A model generated the notes under the pieces. That model did no database searches and was not told where the DNA came from. It saw only the letters and a list, made by a program, of their open reading frames with translations. Of a stretch of 64,000 nt of DNA, positions 10,034 through 20,519 are shown piece after piece. Each line of letters begins with the position of its first letter. Within the stretch, counting starts at the first letter, position 1. The DNA lies in the NCBI GenBank assembly GCA_030323885.1, contig CM059186.1:24385849-24449848 (forward strand), read 5' to 3'. Origin of the DNA: Branchipolynoe longqiensis. Lineage: Eukaryota > Annelida > Polychaeta > Phyllodocida > Polynoidae. A program made the position numbers and the translations under genes.

Positions 10034-10234
10034 ACTACAGTAAAACCTCTCTAAATCGATCAAACATGGGACCGATTTAAATGGTCCATTTAGGGAGGTG
10101 GCTGGTTTAGGCAGGTTTTTAGTTTATCGTTACAATGGTATTATATGGGCGATCGTTTGGGACGCAAATGAAGCAATCGATATAGGGGAGTGGTCGATCT
10201 GTGGAGGTGGTCGGTTAGAGAGGTTTTACTGTAC
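10034..10234. mobile_element. MITE-P copy (pogo-like)
   Basis: TACAGTAAAACCTCTCTAAATCGATC at the left and GGTCGGTTAGAGAGGTTTTACTGTA at the right. The internal block GGTCCATTTAGGGAGGTGGC is shared with other copies. It sits 45 bp downstream (in gene sense) of the MON2 exon at 10280. Confidence 0.85.
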
Positions 10235-10279
10235 CCTGAAGGAGGGACACTGTAAAGTTTTAAACGAGGCAGTACTGAC

Positions 10280-10406
10280 CTATGAAGGCGGAGGTGGTGG
10301 CTGAGTGGATGGACCCCTTGTTGAGCACACTCATTATCTTGATGATGAACTCTGAAGGCATGTTGGTGGCGTAGGGCATGATGTCGTCTCGAATCAGCTG
10401 TACAAC
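10280..10406 (-). CDS. MON2: MON2 homologue, internal exon
   Basis: A 127-nt exon with acceptor TTGCCAG and donor GTCAGT. It encodes VVQLIRDDIMPYATNMPSEF followed by IIKIMSVLNKGSIHSATTSAFI and one base of a split codon. The run VVQLI...(I/L)MPYA...MxxLNKGSIHS is a recognisable block of the MON2 C-terminal region. It enters in phase 0, directly following the exon at 19404-19464, and exits in phase 1, matching the exon at 8463-8679. The intron downstream is about 1.6 kb and the one upstream about 9 kb. Confidence 0.9.
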
Positions 10407-10609
10407 CTGGCAACACAGCAATCAAACATAACTTAGCACGTTGCACAAGCAGAGCAGTGGCACAAAGCCAAGCAGTTGCACCGCTCATTCAATGCGTAGA
10501 TTGGACAAGCCAGATAGGTTTGCTGATTTTTTTTTGGTTACAATGTCAACAATTAAAAAATAAATAGAAATATCTGTATATTACTTCATAGGAGTAAAAT
10601 TGAGATTAA

Positions 10610-10700
10610 TGAGTAGTGTGACAATGTGGTATGCGATGTGTGAATTGTCGCATGCAATATGCGACTTGCAGCATGCGATATGCAATATGCGACTTAGTGT
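10610..10700. repeat. Short GCATGCGATATGC-type purine/pyrimidine repeat
   Basis: Repeats of RTATGCGAYWTGC and CATGCRATATGCGAC words. Similar words occur at 55110-55300 and 55920-56005. Confidence 0.6.
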
Positions 10701-10801
10701 CATATCAATGTATGCCCCATCCAAATTTGTGTTTGAAAATGTAGTGTCGCGACTCGAATTTGTGCCCACAATTACACATGTAAAATATGCATTATTCGGA
10801 T

Positions 10802-10995
10802 AGAGTAAAAACTCTCTAAATCGACCGACCATGGGACCAATTTTAAATGGTCCATTTAGAGAGGTGTTTGGCTTAGAGAGGTTTAAAAAAAATCATTACA
10901 ATAGTATTTCATGGGCCAAACAAAGCGATCGATATAGGGGAGTGGTCAATCTGTGGAGGTGGTCAGTTAGAGAGGTTTAAAGTTACTGTACATGA
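10802..10995. mobile_element. MITE-P copy (diverged)
   Basis: AAAACTCTCTAAATCGACCGACCATGGGACC to GGTCAGTTAGAGAGGTTTAAAG, with the shared CGATCGATATAGGGGAGTGGTC block. The outer ends are degenerate. Confidence 0.75.
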
Positions 10996-11137
10996 AATTG
11001 TTCTAATAGATTCATGGCCTGCTTTGATATGCTTTCCCCATGTCGCATACTGTCTGCTGCATGATATATTAATGGAATCTCAGTTCTAGTTTGATGAATA
11101 GTTCTGAGTAAAAGGGTAAGAGTCATACGGTCTAAAC

Positions 11138-11558
11138 AAATAGACCTTTTCCATGGAGCATGCGCAGTGAGATGCTACCCACAACATTGGTCTTTGCCAC
11201 TGCCATCAGAGGGAAGGTTCAAGGTGGAAATCCTGTATAAGCCTTTTCCACAGAGCCTGCTCAACAATCAGCTGGTACCCACAACATTAGTTCTTCCACT
11301 GCCGTCAGAGGGCGGGTTGGTGGTGGAAATCCTATATAAGGCCTTTTCCACAGAGCCTGCTCAACAATCAGCTGGTATCCACAACATTAGTTCTTCCACT
11401 GCCGTCAGAGGGCAGGTCGGTGGTGGATATCCTAGATAAGGCCTTTTCTACATACCATACTCAACATTGAGCCGCTACCCACAACATTAGTTCTTCCACT
11501 GCGTCAAAGGGTGGGTCGATGGTGGAAATCCTGTATAAGGCCTTTTGCACAAAAGCCT
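11138..11558 (+). repeat. About 99-bp tandem repeat K (CCTTTTCCACAGAGC...), four to five units
   Basis: Units start near 11147, 11242, 11341, 11440 and 11540. Core: CCCACAACATTAGTTCTTCCACTGCC, TCAGAGGGCGGG, TGGTGGAAATCCTATATAAGGCC. Three units are at 20214-20515 and single diverged copies at 57788 and 63764. The first unit starts ATAGACC, like the TIR-C elements. Confidence 0.85.
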
Positions 11559-11559
11559 G

Positions 11560-11685
11560 GTCTCTCGTTCTCAGTTGGGCAGCACTATAAAGTCACCATG
11601 AGTGCGCACTGCCACAAGGCGGCACCCATCCTGATATGACCTTCGATGTTGCCAGGACGTAAAGCTCCAACAACCAAACCAACCT
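11560..11685 (+). mobile_element. SINE-1 3' tail fragment
   Basis: GGGCAGCACTATAAAGTCACCATGAGTGCGCACTG to GATGTTGCCAGGACGTAAAGCTCCAACAACC. The head is absent. Confidence 0.75.
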
Positions 11686-12160
11686 CATCCGGGTGGGGTG
11701 GGGAGGGGGTGGGGGTTACCAGCGTGCACCGCCTACCTCCTGCGCGGGGCAAATCCTCCACTCGTTCAGAGGAAATTTTATATCTATATATTAAAAAAAA
11801 TCTGGCAGAAACTGAAAAACAATCGGACATAGGTGTGCGTTGATTTGTGCACGGCTTACACTGTTAGTGTTACAGAGGACATTGCATAACACCAGTAGTG
11901 CGCTAACACTCAGAAGTAACTTGACATGTGGCCGAGTTGAGCGCAGTGATACCTTACTCCTCATTATTGGGTATGCACAAACTGACAAAGGGTCCTTCGC
12001 GTTAGCAGCTTGCACCGAGCTCGATCCTGTTCTCATTATGGAACTGGGCGTGTGCCTATAGATGTGACATGGATACCACAGTGGCATAGTCTTGTTACTA
12101 ATCAATCTTCATCTCGGGATGCCATTTTATGATGTCGTTAGGACTTCATTTCTTGCTTGC
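11686..12160. other. No recognised gene or repeat
   Basis: Mixed-composition intronic sequence. Small frames on both strands (11791-12105 minus, 11840-12061 plus) overlap each other and have no recognisable domain or splice context. Confidence 0.4.
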
Positions 12161-12164
12161 CTCC

Positions 12165-12268
12165 TTTTGTATGTGTATGTTTGTGTGTGTGTTTGAATGT
12201 GTGTTTGTGTGTGTTTGTGTGTGTTTGTGTGTGGTTGTATGTGTGTGTTTGTGTGTGTGTTTTTGTTA
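12165..12268. repeat. (TGTGTTTG)n microsatellite
   Basis: Tandem TGTGTTTGTGTG words. Confidence 0.9.
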
Positions 12269-12359
12269 TAACTTTTAGCAGGTGATACGGCCTACCATCC
12301 AGAATTAGGTCACACATCCTTGTTACTGGCATTTACAGTAAATACCAAATAAATGAGGT

Positions 12360-12555
12360 TGGTTGCATGTTGGAGTTTAACGTCCTGGCAACATCTAAGG
12401 TCATTATCAGGACGGGTACAGACTTGTGAGAGTGCGCACTCATGGCGACTTTGTAGTGCTGCCCCACTGGGAAATCAGGCACACAGGCACCATGACCCGA
12501 TATCCTACTCAGTCAGATTATCATTATCCTGACACTGAGCTGACCAGTCCCCAAA
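12360..12555 (-). mobile_element. SINE-1 fragment (3' two thirds)
   Basis: On the minus strand it ends ACCTTAGATGTTGCCAGGACGTTAAACTCCAAC. It includes the GCAGCACTACAAAGTCGCCATGAGTGCGCAC block but no tRNA head. Confidence 0.75.
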
Positions 12556-12660
12556 TAAATGAGAGTACAATGCACATATAGGGTACTTATAATATGATAT
12601 CCAACTGTCTTGATATATAGAATAATGGATGGCACGTCCACCTTCTATTGGCAGTGTAAG

Positions 12661-13020
12661 TTAAAGTTGCTTAGTGTGATGGTTTTGAGTTTCTGTAATT
12701 TTTCTGAGATAAATATATTAGATCAATCACTAGTATATACTTTACATTAGTTTAACGTTACTTATATTTTAAATGATAAACTTTTGAGATAATTGAAGTG
12801 CAAACAAGGAAAATTAGTTTTGGCAAGCACACCAAAACTCTGACACCAGAGACCTCTACAGTAATATGTTCTATTAAATTGACTCAGTATTGATTCCCTT
12901 CTATGCAGAATTAAATGTTCAATAAGTGCATCAGTATTTAAGTTAGATATGTAAAAATCAAATCAAGATAATTATTTTGGTTTTGAAAATTTTATATTTC
13001 ATCGGACTATGCAACTTTAA
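12661..13020 (+). mobile_element. MITE-T copy, full length (360 bp)
   Basis: TTAAAGTTGCTTAGTGTGATGG at the left and CATCGGACTATGCAACTTTAA at the right. Its body matches the consensus, including GGCAAGCACACCAAAACTC. Confidence 0.85.
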
Positions 13021-13211
13021 CTCATTCAGTAAGCCTGTCATCCGTTGGCAGCATAAGTTGCACATGCAACTTGCACATATTGGCCTATACATGGAACCAG
13101 TTGTATCGATTCCTGCCATCCCTTTCCTAGCTGTACAGATTCTCGCCATCCCTTTCCTGAATACTGGGGAGACCACTGATAATATTGTCATGGGAGTGAT
13201 GAAAATGGGAA

Positions 13212-13300
13212 ATGTTGCACCTAGAGTGGGACTCGAACCCACATATCTTTGCATTCCGGGCCAGTGTGCTAACTATTACACCACCTAGGCTCCCTGATAT
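13212..13300 (-). mobile_element. SINE-3 tRNA-like head
   Basis: On the minus strand GGAGCCTAGGTGGTGTAATAGTTAGCA (A box) is followed by GGGTTCGAGTCCCAC (B box). The flank arms CCTAGG/TCTAGG can pair. The anticodon arm does not form a normal stem, so I call it a tRNA-derived SINE head, not a tRNA. Relatives are at 17940 and 54058. Confidence 0.6.
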
Positions 13301-13355
13301 CAACACACTACCCATGCCTACCTGTCTATGTGGTCACTTGCGTGAGAGGTCAGTG

Positions 13356-13850
13356 CAGACTACTACAATATGTAGTATAATGTATTATACATATATTATT
13401 TTTAATGGAGTCTGTATGTGAAGGTGCTAAGTTCAATGCTCAAGCACTGGAGCAGCCTGGTCAACACTCTAATTGCTATTCAGTTTCATAGTCAAATAGA
13501 ATATACAGGCTACATGTGGTATAATGTATTAATATATATAATATGTGTAATGGAGTCTGTCTGTGAAGGTGCTAAGTTCAATGCTCAAGCACTGGAGCAG
13601 CCTGGTCAGCATTCTAATTGCTATTTAGTTTCATAGGACAAATGTCATATTCAGATGAATAAATACATTACCAAAAAAAAGAAGAAAAAAGTCAAATAGA
13701 ATAGTTCAGCCTACATGTGGTATAATGTATTATATATAAAATATGTGTAATGGAGTCTGTATGTGAAGGTGCTAAGTTCAATGCTCAAGCACTGGAGCAG
13801 CCTGGTCAACATTCTAAATGCTATTCAGTTGGATACTCAAATAAAATAGC
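13356..13850 (+). repeat. About 145-bp tandem triplication
   Basis: AATGGAGTCTGTATGTGAAGGTGCTAAGTTCAATGCTCAAGCACTGGAGCAGCCTGGTCA recurs near 13406, 13551 and 13752. The third copy is displaced by an A-rich insertion (13660-13700). Confidence 0.85.
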
Positions 13851-13959
13851 ACAGTCTGCGTTCTGCACTGAAAGACATCATTAGATGTGAGATTGTCCCA
13901 GGATTTTAAACCAACAAAATATAAAAAATTAAATCACACATATATTAATAATAAAGTTT

Positions 13960-14001
13960 ATATATATATATACGATGTGTAGATATATATATATATATAT
14001 C
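13960..14001. repeat. (TA)n microsatellite
   Basis: Two short TA runs broken by CGATGTGTAGA. Confidence 0.85.
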
Positions 14002-14139
14002 ATTTTTGACCTTCCAAGCCGGTCTATGGGCGATAACGACCAGACAGCTGGTATACAAGTGGTCAGAGCATCTCAAAGTCAAAGGTGGCGCCGATGTGGC
14101 CAATACTGTAAATACAAACTACAAACTCCTTTTCTGTGT

Positions 14140-14226
14140 CGTTCCATAGCCGAATTACGAATGCGCGCTATCAGTATCACAAATTGGAATCCGTCCTGAA
14201 ATGACCTCACGTGTGACTAGGACTTA
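14140..14226 (+). mobile_element. Diverged SINE-1 tail
   Basis: TATCACAAATTGGAATCCGTCCTGAAATGACCTCACGTGTGACTAGGACTT is a decayed form of the SINE-1 3' module (CACAAGTCGGTACCCGTCCTGATATGACCTTAGATGTTGCTAGGACGT). Confidence 0.5.
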
Positions 14227-14594
14227 CCCCCCCCCCCTCCACACACACACCTTCCAAATCAGGTGATAATGAGTGACAAGGGAGGGCAGTGCGCCATATT
14301 ATGACGCGTCCTCGCTCTGGGACTGGGAAAGGTTTGTTTACTTTTAGGTAATAATTACCCAACATTGTGCAGTCAAGAGGGTAGACCTTACAAGTTACAG
14401 TTACACTGCGACGTGGGAGCGCGTGTTGTCTATGCTGACGCAACCCGCAAGCTCACCTCAGCTCTCACGTGGATCCAGGGGGCGCTGACGTCACAGCGTC
14501 CAGTGTTGCGTCACGCCCGCAGCGCCACCTAGGTGCGGGTTTGTGCGGACGGCTTGTTGTGCTGGCGTCGCCCTGTAACGTTACGGTGCCGGGT

Positions 14595-14697
14595 GGGGAA
14601 GGGCAGGACAGGGCAGGACAGGACAGGACAGGACAGGACAGGACAGCACAGCACAGCACAGCACAGCACAGCACAGCACAGCACAGCACAGGGCAGC
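14595..14697. repeat. Pentanucleotide array GGACA then GCACA
   Basis: About nine GGACA/GGGCA units pass into about ten GCACA units without a break. Confidence 0.95.
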
Positions 14698-15358
14698 TCA
14701 GCTGTATTCCACAGTGGCTAGCATGACTGTATTCCCCAGTGGCTAGCTCGGCTGTATTCCACAGTGGCTAGCTCGGCTGTATTCCACAGTGGCTAGCTCG
14801 GCTGTATTCCACAGTGGCTAGCTCGGCTGTATTCCCCAGTGGCTAGCTCAGTTGTATTCCCCAGTGGCTAGCTCGGCTGTATTCCACAGTGGCTAGCTCA
14901 GTTGTATTCCCCAGTGGCTAGCTCGGCTGTATTCCCCAGTGGCTAGCTCGTCTGTATTCCACAGTGGCTAGCTCAGTTGTATTCCCCAGTGGCTAGCTCG
15001 GCTGTATTCCACAGTGGCTAGCTTGGCTGTATTCCACAGTGGCTAGCTCAGTTGTATTCCACAGTGGCTAGCTCGGCTGTATTCCACAGTGGCTAGCTCG
15101 GCTGTCTTCCCCAGTGGCTAGCTCGGCTGTATTCCACAGTGGCTAGCTCAGCTGTATTCCACAGTGGCTAGCTCAGCGGTATTCCACAGTGGCTAGCTCG
15201 GCTGTATTCCACAGTGGCTAGCCCGGCGGTTTTCCATAGTGGCTAGGTCGGCTGTATTCCACAGTGGCTAGCTCGGCTGTCTTCCCCAGTGGCTAGCTCA
15301 GCTGTATTCCACAGTGGCTAGGTCAGCTGTATTCCCCAGTGGCTAGCTCGGCGGTATT
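14698..15358 (+). repeat. 25-bp minisatellite, left part (about 26 units)
   Basis: Unit GCTGTATTCCACAGTGGCTAGCTCG with few variants (TTCCCCAG, GCGGTATT, GTCTTCC). The array is interrupted at 15359 by a TIR element and resumes at 16363. Confidence 0.95.
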
Positions 15359-16362
15359 GACCAATTTCATATGACGTCAGCATGGCTATTTAGGTCAGTG
15401 CGCGCGCTGCTTGGCTGCAGGACAACATCCGGGCACACTGCAAACTCAATGGTTATGGGCAATCATACAGAAAAAGTTAAATATCTTTAAAACCACAACA
15501 CCTAGAAACAAACTGATTGGAATACAGATAGAAAACATGTTTACCAAAAAGATTATATTAAATTGATATGGTTAGGGTTCTGGATTTCTATAAATTTTGA
15601 ATAAAATCGACGTTTTGCACTACGCATACCGGCAAACTCAATGCATTGTCAATGGCAGTGAGCAATCTTCATACAGAAAAAGTTAAATATCTCTAAAACC
15701 ACAACACCTAGAAACAAACTGATTGGAATACAGATAGAAAACATCTTTACCAAAAAGATTATATTAAATTGATACGGTTAGGGTTCTGGATTTCTATAAA
15801 TTTTGAATAAAATCGACGTTTTGCACTGCGCGTACCGGCAAACTGCCCGCGAAGGGTAAAATACGGCAGTGATGTGTGCTGCAGCATTGCTGTGTCTATG
15901 TGGAGCATTTATTTTTGTAAAATAAATTTAAAAGCTTTCATTGGATCGAATAAAAATATCTTAATGCGCGATTGAAGAGGAAGATCTGAAGTATTTAATG
16001 TAACCTAAGAGCAATTTATCTGAAAGTATTAAAAACAGAGATAATAGTGAAAGTGGATATTCTTGAGTTGTCAGTGCCAGTGCATTGTCAATGGCGTATG
16101 AGCAATTCTTCTTTCATACAGAAAAGTGAAATATCTCTAAAACTACACCACTTAGAAACAAACTGCTTGGTACACATATAGAAAACATATTCAACGAATA
16201 GATTATATTAAATTTATACGGTTAGGGTTGTGCATTTCTATTAATATTTAATAAAATAAACGTTTTGCACTGCACATACTGGCAAACTCAGTGGCAGTGT
16301 GCATTCATTCTGCAGCCGAGCTGCGCGCGCATACACGATGTTTACAAACATTGAAATAGGTC
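15359..16362. mobile_element. TIR-C element (GACC..GGTC ends) inserted in the 25-bp minisatellite
   Basis: The left end GACCAATTTCATATGACGTCAGCAT mirrors the right end ending TGAAATAGGTC. The inner parts GTGCGCGCGCTGC...GGCTGCAG and CTGCAGCC...GCGCGCGCA also pair. TATT flanks both sides (15355-15358, 16363-16366). Inside are three copies of a roughly 195-bp cassette (near 15443, 15637 and 16085). No ORF, so non-autonomous. Confidence 0.8.
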
Positions 16363-16613
16363 TATTCTACAGTGGCTAGCTCGGCTGTATTCCACAGTTG
16401 CTAGCTCGGCTGCATTCCACAGTGGCTAGCTCGGCTGCATTCCACAGTGGCTAGCTCGGCTGTATTCCACAGTGGCTAGCTCGGCTGTATTCCACAGTGG
16501 CTAGCTCGGCGGTATTCCACAGTGGCTAGCTCGGCAGTATTCTACAGTGGATAGCTCGGCTGTATTCCACAGTGGCTAGCCCGGCGGTTTTCCACAGTGG
16601 CTAGGTCGGCTGT
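16363..16613 (+). repeat. 25-bp minisatellite, right part (about 10 units)
   Basis: Resumes in the same orientation with TATTCTACAGTGGCTAGCTCG. The unit and variants are the same as in the left part. Confidence 0.95.
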
Positions 16614-17054
16614 CACGAGTGTTATTAGTGCGGGGAACCATCAGACCCAGAGAAGGGTAAGCAGGAGACTGTTTATTATTAAATGTCCTGGTGCGTATAA
16701 GGGTAACAGCTGGTACCCCTCTCCACTCCCATCATCAACCCTACCCCCCTCCCCACCCCTCCCATACCCCTACCCACCCAACGGGACAACACCCAATCCT
16801 GTAAACCTAGAACTGACTCCAACGGAAGCTTGCGTCACGATGGGTCACGTGACGTAACAGACGCTGACCTAACGCAACCAAATATTTGTCATTAGACAAT
16901 TGGGAGTGAGTCGGCGATTCGCTGCTCCCACAACGAGGCGCTAATTCCTCTATCTGGGGCACGCACGCACACACACACCCACACCCACCCACACACACGC
17001 CTGCTGGTTGACTCCATCTGTGGTCAGCCTGTCACCTGTCTCCAGTCAGCTTGT
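16614..17054. other. No gene recognised; C-rich stretch and (CA)n
   Basis: CCCTCCCC-rich segment at 16715-16790 and CACACACACCCACACCC at 16965-17000. Otherwise unique-looking. Confidence 0.4.
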
Positions 17055-17458
17055 CCGGTGTCACAGTATAGATTCTCCGTGGGTTTACATTCTACGCTCG
17101 GGGTTCTGCGCATGCGCATATTCGATTAAAACGACCCGGGCGACTCAGATCACCCGAGTTGCTAGAAATTCAAATAGAACACCGCGAGTGGAGTTGACAA
17201 AAACATGTGTTATGTAAAAACAATATTTTTTTTAAGGTTTGGATTAAGCACCATTTCCCCACCCCGAGAGTGGCGAAGCGTATTCAATTATTCAACCCGA
17301 GGCTGTAGGATGCGCGCATGACCCAAATAATGGCTCGGGTGACACGAGTTGATTAATTGAATACGCCCAATTTGGCGGAAATGCCGTTCGATTTTGACGC
17401 ATGCGCAGAACCCCCGCGTAGAATGTAAACCCACGGAGAATTTAAACCGCGACACCGG
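17055..17458. mobile_element. TIR-G element (CCGGTGTC ends), about 404 bp
   Basis: Left CCGGTGTCACAGTATAGATTCTCCGTGGGTTTACATTCTACGC pairs with right GCGTAGAATGTAAACCCACGGAGAATTTAAACCGCGACACCGG. TIRs are about 80 bp and include GCGCATGCGCA. A second inverted pair (CTCGGGTGACACGAGTT / ACTCAGATCACCCGAGTT) lies inside. No ORF. Confidence 0.8.
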
Positions 17459-17935
17459 CTCATCTCCCTGAATTAATGCCTAGTCATAGTTAGCTTTCTC
17501 TTCCTCTGTATCTCTGTTTATATACATACACATATTATATAATACATATCATATATAATAAGACTTGGGGGACTGAGGCGTGGGCGAGTAGGTAGCGCCA
17601 CGTGCTCAGGTCATGAGGAACCAGTAGAGGACCTAATGAGTAGGTGACCAGCCGATGACTTAGTGGCTGGGGGAGTAGATGAAACTTCCGGCTTATTATA
17701 CTCGTATAATGGCTTATACAGCATATAATGTACCATGTAATTTATTATATGTATATGAATTAAGAATGCCTACTAATGTTTCTGGTCAGTGTCCTTCTGG
17801 CACCGATCCTCAGATACTAAACCAACTCGATATACTGAATAGTCGGTCATTCTCTGCATCCCGCCAACTCTGACTCTTGACCAGCTGACCCCAATGGTCA
17901 CTCTATAATCCTAGAGTTAGGCGTTGGCTGCATCA
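17459..17935. other. No gene recognised
   Basis: AT-rich start (17510-17570), then mixed sequence with no repeat that I could match elsewhere in the window. Confidence 0.4.
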
Positions 17936-18035
17936 GGGAGCCTAGATAATCAAATGGTTAGGATGCTAGCCCCAAAATGGCAAGAAGTGTGGGTTCAGAT
18001 CACGTGCGAGGCACAATGTTTCTCATTTGCTTCAC
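17936..18035 (+). mobile_element. SINE-3 tRNA-like head
   Basis: GGGAGCCTAGATAATCAAATGGTTAGGATG with a degenerate B box GGGTTCAGATCACG, then GCACAATGTTTCTCATTTGC. Same family as 13212 and 54058. Confidence 0.55.
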
Positions 18036-18145
18036 CCAACAACACTGGGTGCCATGACCAGGATCGTGTACAAGCTACACACTACATATGGTTGGTGAAC
18101 CTAGGTTGTATATATGTAAGTGCATTGTCTGTATGTATGCATTAA

Positions 18146-19315
18146 AGCTGCATAGTCCGATGAAAACATCAAATTTTCAAAACCAAAACAATTTTCCAGA
18201 TTTGATTCTTCATATCCAACTTAGATACTGGTGCACATATTAAGTACTTGTCGCCATACAGAGCCAATTTAATAGAACCGGTTACTGCAGAAGCCTACGG
18301 TGCCAGAGTTTTGGCGTGCTTGATAAAATTATTTGTGGATGGTTGCACTTCAAATATCTCAAAAGTTAGACATTTAAAATAAAAGTTACTTCAAACTAAA
18401 GTGCTAAAAAAGAGCTACTAAAAAAATTGCAGATATTACAAAATAGGGCCCTAAAAATCTGCCTGAAAGTAGACAAACTACACCCCACTTATGACCTACA
18501 CAAAAGAACTAAAGTAAAGCTACTAGAAAACAGAAGAATAATCCACCTAAAAACATTAGCATATGGATATAGCCAAGACATTAAGCGTCTAACCCAACCA
18601 CTAAGGGACACCAGAGCAAGCAAGGCACCACTACTAAGGCAGACCAGAAGCCGAATCAAAGCCCATGAAAGGAGAATGCTGGAAATGCTGGAAACCCCAA
18701 CTGAACTGCACCACAAGGGGGCAGGTGATATGTCACGGCCCACCAACTGGACAGCCCAGGGCGGGATAACCGGAAATATAAAAGCCAGATAACATATCTA
18801 ACAACAATATAAGTCAAATCAAATTCAAACAAACATAACTCAACCACCTATTACGTACAGGCCTATGGACATGTAAATAAAATAGGCTAGTATAGAATTA
18901 AGTAGAAAAAAGCGGAAAACTCTTCCCAAGAAAACCCCAAAACACTAACATAGAACCTTAAGAAAACAACTAACATAGTAATAAGAATAGAACAAAAATA
19001 CAATGCCAAGAGGGCCCCAAAAAAAACTAACATAGACTACTAAACATACCAACAGACTATCTATCTGCTACTGAAATGCAGACAATCAAATAACTTATCA
19101 GCAGCTACTGCTTGGTAAGACAACACTAAAACTACAGCTGGCCAGCATTGAAAACAAGCCTGGGTACACGGGATTACATGCTCTGGACAGTATAAATACA
19201 GCCTCAATAAAAAAATTAAATTAAAAAAAGTAAGGGAGGCTATAACAATCAATGTAATATATTTAACTCAGAAAATGACAGCAACTCAAAATCATCTGGC
19301 TATGCAACTTTAAGC
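18146..19315 (-). mobile_element. MITE-T copy split by a LINE insertion
   Basis: TTAAAGCTGCATAGTCCGATGAAAAC starts the element at 18146. The body runs to ACTTCAAACTAAAGT near 18402 and resumes at about 19228 with AGGCTATAACAATCAATGTAATATATTTAACTCAG, ending TGGCTATGCAACTTTAA. Intact copies join these two points directly. Confidence 0.8.
18405..19227 (+). pseudogene. 5'-truncated LINE: ORF2 C-terminal end plus 3' UTR
   Basis: An open frame (18427-18792) reads LQNRALKICLKVDKLHPTYD and later RTKVKLLENRRIIHLKTLAY. This is the post-RT C-terminal signature of non-LTR retrotransposon ORF2 (LQNRALR...T..LH....L.ENRR..HL). The catalytic RT core is absent, so this is a dead 5' truncation. About 430 bp of A-rich 3' sequence follow, ending in AAAAAAATTAAATTAAAAAAAG. 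The LINE clade is not determined. It is inserted in a MITE-T copy. Confidence 0.75.
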
Positions 19316-19403
19316 AATGTATGGATGTAGACCAGTTTAAAAGACCTACGGTTGCAGGGGGAGGCAGGTGACAGTGTGACTGTGAGGGAGGCAGGTTTCT
19401 TAC

Positions 19404-19464
19404 CTTGCAGTCTATTGTTTCGTCCCTCTGGTAGTCCTCCACTGACAGTGTGGGCGGTGGTGGG
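19404..19464 (-). CDS. MON2: MON2 homologue, small exon
   Basis: A 61-nt exon with acceptor TTCTCTGCAG and donor GTAAGA. It reads (C)PPPPTLSVEDYQRDETIDCK, the last base of a split codon followed by 20 codons. The pattern PP..LS...(F/Y)QR.E.ID immediately before VVQLI is the MON2 order. It enters needing one base to complete a codon begun in the exon at 22479-22545 and exits in phase 0 into 10280-10406. Confidence 0.85.
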
Positions 19465-19493
19465 CTGCAGAGAAAAACACAGTATTTACAGGA

Positions 19494-19795
19494 TTGGTTG
19501 TTGGAGTTTTACATCCTGGCAACATCTGAGGTCATATCAAGACAGGTACCGATTTGTGACAGTGCGCACTCATGGCGACTTTATAGTGCTGCTAAAATAG
19601 GAAAATCAGGCTACCGGCACCATGACACATTTTCCTGACACTGAGATAACCAGTCCTTGCAATATCCTATTAATGCCGAGTGCCAGGCTAGGAAGCGACA
19701 AGTATAAATTTGATAAGTCATTGGTTTGACTCGACCATGAACCAAACTCCAAATCTCCCGCATGTGAGGCCCGATTAGGCCACCGCGCCTGGTTT
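19494..19795 (-). mobile_element. SINE-1 copy with alternative tRNA head
   Basis: On the minus strand the head CAGGCGCGGTGGCCTAATCGGGCC differs from the GACGGGATGGCCGAATGAG head of other copies. The body (AGTCAAACCAATGACTTATC, TGTCGCTTCCTAGCC) and the 3' end (GATGTTGCCAGGATGTAAAACTCC) are the same. The B box is degenerate. It lies 30 bp from the MON2 exon. Confidence 0.8.
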
Positions 19796-19814
19796 ATTTA
19801 TAGGATCTCATTGA

Positions 19815-20154
19815 TGATGAAGCAGCAAATTTTCAAAACAAAACCAATTATCTAGATTTGATTCTACATATCTAAGTTGGATACTAATGCACTTATTAAG
19901 TATTTGTTAGCACATAGAAGGAGATACTGAGCGAATTTAATAGAACCTGTTACTGCAGAAGCCTATAGTGTCAGAGTTTTGGCGTGCTTGCCAAAACTAA
20001 CTTGACATATTTACACTTCAAATACCTCAAAAGTTAGACATTTAAAATCAAATTACTTCAAACTAGAGAAAAGTAGATTATAATGATTAAATTAATATAT
20101 TTATCTCAGAACAATGACAGAAACTCAAAACCATCGGTCTATGCAACATTAAGG
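19815..20154 (-). mobile_element. MITE-T copy
   Basis: GATGATGAAGCAGCAAATTTTC at the left (TIR degraded), then TTGATTCTACATATCTAAGTTGG, and CATCGGTCTATGCAACATTAA at the right. About 340 bp. Confidence 0.75.
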
Positions 20155-20213
20155 TACACAAACATTTATCTGTAAAAATAACTTAGTATATAATAGGGCA
20201 TTTAGAGGAGTAA

Positions 20214-20515
20214 ATAGACCTTTGCCACAGAGCATGCATTTCAGCTGCTGCCCACATAAGTTATTTCCGCTACCATCAGAGCGGAGATTTGTAGTGGAAA
20301 TCCTCTATGGAACCTTTTCCATAGAGTTTGCTGTATGGCTTAGTGCAACCTACAACATTAGTTCTTTCCACTGTTGTCAGAGGGCGGCTTGGGGGGGGGG
20401 GGTCCTCCACAAGACCTTTTCCACAGAGCATGATGCACAGTGAGCTGCTACCCACAACGTTAGTTCTTCCCACTGCCACCAGAGGGTGGGACCATAGTGG
20501 AAATCTTCTATTCAC
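20214..20515 (+). repeat. Repeat K tandem copies (three units)
   Basis: TAGACCTTTGCCACAGAGCATGC starts the block. ACAACATTAGTTCTTTCCACTG and ACAACGTTAGTTCTTCCCACTGCC mark successive units. It contains a G9-10 run at 20392. Confidence 0.8.
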
Positions 20516-20519
20516 TCAT

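Noticed and set aside
13212..13300. Functional tRNA gene on minus strand
   Set aside because: A and B boxes are present, but the anticodon arm does not pair and the sequence is a dispersed SINE-3 head.
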